A stretch of 64,000 nt of DNA from Takakia lepidozioides (lineage: Eukaryota > Streptophyta > Takakiopsida > Takakiales > Takakiaceae). Positions within the stretch are counted from its first letter, which is position 1. Each line of letters starts with the position of its first letter. Made by a program: the position numbers and the translations under genes. The notes beneath the pieces are model-generated. The model was given only the letters and a program-made list of their open reading frames with translations, was not told where the DNA came from and did no database searches. Location of the stretch: positions 5,146,001-5,210,000 of the forward strand of contig CM060733.1 in NCBI GenBank assembly GCA_030704615.1, written 5' to 3'. This document shows positions 60,351 through 64,000 of the stretch, in pieces.

Positions 60351-62699
60351 ATGCAAAATGTGGCGGATGAGATCCCTTCGGGGCAGGGGAAGGAGATCAT
60401 TGTTGATGTGGACGATGAGTTTTATGAAAGCAAAGCTGCTGAGATGCTAGGGGGTTAGAAGGTAAACTCTCAGCTTGTGGTGCAAAGTATGCTTGCCCCA
60501 GGTGGGAGGTTGAAGATTCCCCTATGTAGGTTGGTTTCCATGCCCGTCGTTCGTCCACCCCTCATCAAGGACATCCTGAAGCTGGAGGCCGAGTTTGTTC
60601 ATGGGTATTTGGATGGATCCGAAGTCTTTTACGTTTCTACAAAGGATTCCAGAGGCAAAGAGCTCCTTGTGGATGAGTCAATTGTGGACTCATGGGATCC
60701 CATTTGGAGACAGGTGAACGAATCCTTCGAACTTCTTCCCTCCAGGAAACCTTCCACCCAAGCATTCTCAGGGAAGATGTTTCACATTTGGGATGGAAAC
60801 CACCTGTTGCTTGCATGGATGGCTGTCATTGGGAGGCTGCACTCACAGGAGGAAGAGTGGCATTACTCTGTTCGATCGATGGTGCTGGATTGTGACGGGA
60901 ACATGATGGGTCTTCTGACGACAATGAATGATGTGAACAGGTTGGTTTCTCATTCTACATGTTCCACCTGTGGTTCCGTGGTTCTTTGGTTCAAGTCCTC
61001 TGTTGACGGTCCTTGAATTTCATTCTGACTTTCACACATCATTCTACAGAGGGACGGAGACATCGCATGTCAAAACGAGTCTGGTTCACACATTGTACAG
61101 GATACAAAGGATCGGGCAGATGCCCTTGACCAACTTCAAGACCATCCTTTCAGCAGAGACGTACAAGAAGTGCGAAAGCTCCAAGACATCAGAAACGTGG
61201 TACTCGTTGACCCGTGAGGCTTTCATGGAGTATATGTACGCAGTGAGATACATCTTCCATCATCTGGCCTTTTGATATTCCTGCTTCCACATGTTTGTTT
61301 CTGTTTGTTTCCCTTGCCCTTGGGTTGATGCAACTCTCGTGCATTCCCTTGCAGCAAGACATTGCAGATGCAGGAGAGCGTGACAAATTGGAATACTACA
61401 GCTCTACCCCTGAGGAGAGAAGGACAGCAAAAGGTGTTGAGAGTCACATCCAGAAAGAGATGACCGCCACAAGAAGGACTATTATGAGTGCTTTTGTGAA
61501 ACAACTGAGAATTGCAGACCCAACCTTCGGACCAGAGTTCCTTCAAGAGGTGAAAAACCATTACAACAAGCCAGGCAAGCCGGAGATGGCCCAGGAGAAG
61601 TTACACAGGTTGTTTACTACCGTTGTGTCTTCAGAACAGAAGGTGAAGTGGCTACAGATATGGAACTCTGATCCCACTGTTAGGGATACCCACATGTTCC
61701 CCAGGCCGGAGAAAGAGAAGAAGACCCAGCGTGTCATTCCTGTCAGTGACAATGTGCTGGACACATGGCTTCACAAGGCCACTTACTGGAGCCAGGTATG
61801 ATGTCCTTTGCTGTGTCACTTTCTTTTCGCTTTTTCTGTCATTCTTTTTCCATGTTACATTGGTTGTGATTGTTTTTTTGTTCATTCTTGCTTCTGTATT
61901 GGTCTGCAGTTGGAGGAAAGGGCCCGGGCTGGCTGACTATGGGATCACCATGACAGAACCAAAGGTCTCCTTCCAAGCATACATGAGGAAATGGAGAGCC
62001 ACAGTGTGGCAGTCTTGTTTCTTCAGAGAGTTCAGCAAGGATGCTGGCATCAGTCGAACAAATGAGCTTGACCAGCAAGAGAAAGGAGAGGAAGCCTGGA
62101 AACGATGCCTTTACAGGTGCGAAATGGACTGTGCTTCTTTGTTTTGCATAGACACAATCTCCTCCATCCAACCTGTTTTTGGCTGGCTCATATGAGTTTC
62201 TAGTGGAGTGTAATGTGTCGCATACTCTTTTAGGGGGTCTTCGTGATGGGGTGGAAAAGCTGGGAGACAATATTTGCATTGCATAATGAGGTTGTCTTTG
62301 TTCCTGCAGGTATATAAAGTATGTTCTCATGGCAGAGAACTGCTTGGACAAACATCCTGATTTCGTGGACCTTTGGCTTGTCCCTGCTGGCAACCAGACC
62401 ATGTTTACTACGGGGATCTTGCATGACTGGGGCCCAGACCATCTCTCTGCTTGTGGTTGGTATTTGGATTGCCCTGCTTCAGAGACCCCAGCTCAGGAGG
62501 TGTCTTTGAGGAGAAAGAATGAGCGTATAGCAGCTACCGCCGCAGCAACCGACCTCGACATTCATGAGAGAAATTTGAGGACTCTTGCAGAAAAGGAGCC
62601 TCCCGCTCAGGATACACCGGGTAAAGGTAGAAAGGCAAAGGGAAAGGATGTTGCTGGTGGTGTGGGGAAAGGAAGGGGTAGGGGGAGGGGGGCACAAGG
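60351..62699 (+). pseudogene. ParB-like domain gene, five exons, broken
   Basis: Exons: 60351-60940, 61050-61242, 61355-61795, 61910-62116, 62310-~62699. Introns are GT-AG and phases match at junctions 1-2, 2-3 and 4-5. Exon 1 encodes an acidic start, then IPLCRLVSMPVVRPP, GYLDGSEVFYVS and FHIWDGNHLLLAW. This pattern (an N-terminal R-P block, a G-rich strand, then D-G-N-H) resembles the ParB/sulfiredoxin-like N-terminal fold. Exons 2-4 are helical and charged with no family recognised. Exon 5 ends in a basic Gly/Arg/Lys tail (KGRKAKGKD, GKGRGRGRG). Breaks: in-frame TAG at 60,456 and a one-base shift near 61,925. A donor-like GTAGGT at 62,700 is followed 20 bp later by an LTR, so later exons may lie beyond the window. 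The ATG at 60,351 follows a CTCTTTAG acceptor, so an earlier exon is possible. Confidence 0.6.
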
Positions 62700-62720
62700 G
62701 TAGGTAGGTGGGTAGGGAAG

Positions 62721-63676
62721 TGTTGCAGATACTGGCCCTCTGGTGGTTGTCCAACAGACTCCACCGCATGGTAGGGGATCCGTATTAGGTGCCAGGAACG
62801 AAGATCGACCTGTCAACTAGTTTGGAATAACAAGAGACTGCTAGAATATCGCCGAACTGACAGTTGCAGGTAAAATGAAGCAGGCTCGCGTGCACGAAGA
62901 GATCCAAGACTAGGGATTTTTGAGGGGTGCTTGGAGATGGAAAGAGGGTTGAAGAGAGGATGATGGCGTACAGGCGTCTAGAGCAGATCTGCATCGACAG
63001 GAAAATCTGTATATAGCACGGCGTGGTGGCTGGGTGGACCGGAGGCTGTAGCCGGTGCTGTGCTTTTAGAGTGTAGGTTGAAGTTGGAATAGTTGACACT
63101 GGCCTTTGGTGCCTTGCAGCGGTAGGGACTGTGATTTCTCCTTTGTATAGAGAAATGATTTAGGCTTCATCAGGTGTTGATTTGAAGAGTGACAATGCAG
63201 ATTTGATTCTAGTTACTGTTTGGGACAAGAAAGATCTGCTTAAGGCTTGTGAATACACTTCCGTGAAGAACAGGGGTGAACGATCGTTGGACTGGTGTGG
63301 TCTCTGTTACGGTCTGAGTCAATGAACGGTGACTGGAATAAAAGAAGATGGTCACATGAGTCCATATTGACGTTGATTCAAGCAAGCAGATTTCTTGGGA
63401 TCTTGTGAAGCTGTGTCGGGCTATGACTGGCTGTGTAAAGCTGTGTCAGGCTGTGACTGGCTGTGCGAAGCTATGTCGGGTTGTGTCTGGCTGTGATAGA
63501 TTGTGATGGGCTGTGTAAAGCTGTGTCTAGCTGTGAGAGACTGTGACGAGCTGTCTAACCCCCTAAAGCCTGCTCCTGCCACCCCTAAGGCTCATGTTGG
63601 TCTCAGTCTGCGCAAAAAATTAAGGGTACCCCACAGAACCCGTAAAAGTGACTAAGTCCCAAGCAGCCCTCTAACA
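62721..63676 (-). repeat. LTR of the right-edge gypsy element
   Basis: Minus-strand LTR begins TGTTAG (63,676) and ends GCAACA (62,721), about 956 bp, with TG...CA ends. The start is placed just after the polypurine tract and the end by the TG/CA rule; the partner LTR is outside the window, so the boundary is inferred. Confidence 0.6.
63408..63560. repeat. ~30-bp minisatellite inside the LTR
   Basis: About five degenerate units built from GGCTGTGACTGGCTGTG and AAGCTGTGTC motifs. Confidence 0.85.
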
Positions 63677-63679
63677 TTA

Positions 63680-63693
63680 CCCCTCCCCCTCTC
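63680..63693 (-). promoter_or_regulatory. Polypurine tract (plus-strand primer)
   Basis: Reads GAGAGGGGGAGGGG on the minus strand, three bases before the LTR start. It is the usual plus-strand priming site of LTR retrotransposons and follows the pol stop codon. Confidence 0.75.
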
Positions 63694-63714
63694 AAAAAGC
63701 CGTGTCCTCACGGT

Positions 63715-64000
63715 TTACTGCTTGGGATCAGCAAACCTTTGTGAGCGAGCATCCTTCAGTCGGTGAGAGTCTCGTGAAGGACTCCGTGTGCGAGCCCGAG
63801 TCCTGTCACTGGCTGATGGAGATGATTGAGCACTACCTGGAAATGTCTGACCCTCCTTTGGCTGATAACGAGGTAACCTCTCAGGCATAGGAGATCCCCG
63901 TCGTTTCTTCTCTGCCATCTGAAGTGCATAGTCCTCTGCCATGTCAAAAGAGTCCTCTGAAGAAATAGTAGTATCAGAATCCTCGTCCCCCCTTAGGTGT
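63715..64000 (-). CDS. C-terminal tail of gypsy pol (partial)
   Basis: The open minus-strand frame enters from the window edge and ends at a TAA at 63,715-63,717. It starts with acidic residues (GDEDSDTTISSEDSFD), then a basic and Ser/Arg/Pro-rich tail (RTRARTRSPSRDS) ending FADPKQ. No domain is visible; the call as pol tail rests on its place directly before the polypurine tract and LTR. Confidence 0.55.
   Translation of the reverse strand, partial: HLRGDEDSDTTISSEDSFDMAEDYALQMAEKKRRGSPMPERLPRYQPKEGQTFPGSAQSSPSASDRTRARTRSPSRDSHRLKDARSQRFADPKQ

Larger units (their letters stand above)
62721..64000 (-). mobile_element. 3' end of a gypsy element on the minus strand (runs off window)
   Basis: On the minus strand: end of a pol frame, an AAAAAG...GAGAGGGGGAGGGG polypurine region, and an LTR. 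The element inserted just after exon 5 of the ParB-like gene. Only its 3' part is visible. Confidence 0.75.

Overview
The window is nuclear DNA of a land plant. The evidence is spliced genes with GT-AG introns, a 17-exon FtsH11-type organelle protease, a dirigent protein, a bulb-type lectin, a DYW-class PPR relic, F-box proteins and a dense load of plant retrotransposons (Ty1/copia, chromodomain Ty3/gypsy, LINE, foldback MITE). A non-seed vascular plant such as a fern would fit, but that is inference; nothing read here fixes the species.

Layout. 0.3-0.9 kb: decayed copia reverse transcriptase. 2.2-2.65 kb: bulb-type lectin reading frame with an early stop. 2.9-4.85 kb: 3' half of a chromodomain gypsy element with its LTR, followed by a piece of a second LTR family. 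6.5-6.7 kb: palindromic MITE. 7.6-8.9 kb: intronless F-box gene. 10.8 kb: tRNA-Ile(AAU). 12.6-13.2 kb (minus): single-pass membrane protein of unknown function. 14.8-15.4 kb: dirigent protein. 18-21.1 kb: multi-exon F-box/zinc-ribbon-like gene, model uncertain. 23.0-39.2 kb: complete FTSH11 gene whose intron 6 holds an antisense LINE. 41.6-42.0 kb: small secreted Cys/His-rich protein. 43.9-51.9 kb (minus): PPR pseudogene split by a young, complete gypsy element (44,566-51,537) with a GATAC target duplication. 53.7-58.4 kb: decayed gypsy element whose leader/LTR contains three consecutive minisatellites. 58.7-62.7 kb: the most unusual segment. 62.7-64.0 kb (minus): LTR and pol end of another gypsy element running off the window.

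The unusual segment. On the minus strand (58,738-59,329) lie two exons resembling the C-terminal part of a beta-class N4/N6 DNA methyltransferase. On the plus strand (60,351-62,699) lie five exons, most with matching splice phases, encoding a ParB-like domain (Asp-Gly-Asn-His motif), a helical region and a basic Gly/Arg tail. Between them is a regular array of eight ~116-bp units. Each unit carries a hairpin, most with a 16-bp stem and many with a GCAA loop. ParB-like plus methyltransferase modules are known as fusions in bacteria and phages. Here both carry breaks, so this copy is probably dead, but it points to a ParB/methyltransferase gene or mobile family in a plant with iterated inverted repeats beside it.

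Host genes that look functional are FTSH11, the 7.6-kb F-box gene, the dirigent gene, the tRNA, and probably the two small hypothetical genes. They do not form a pathway; they are ordinary genes between nested transposons.
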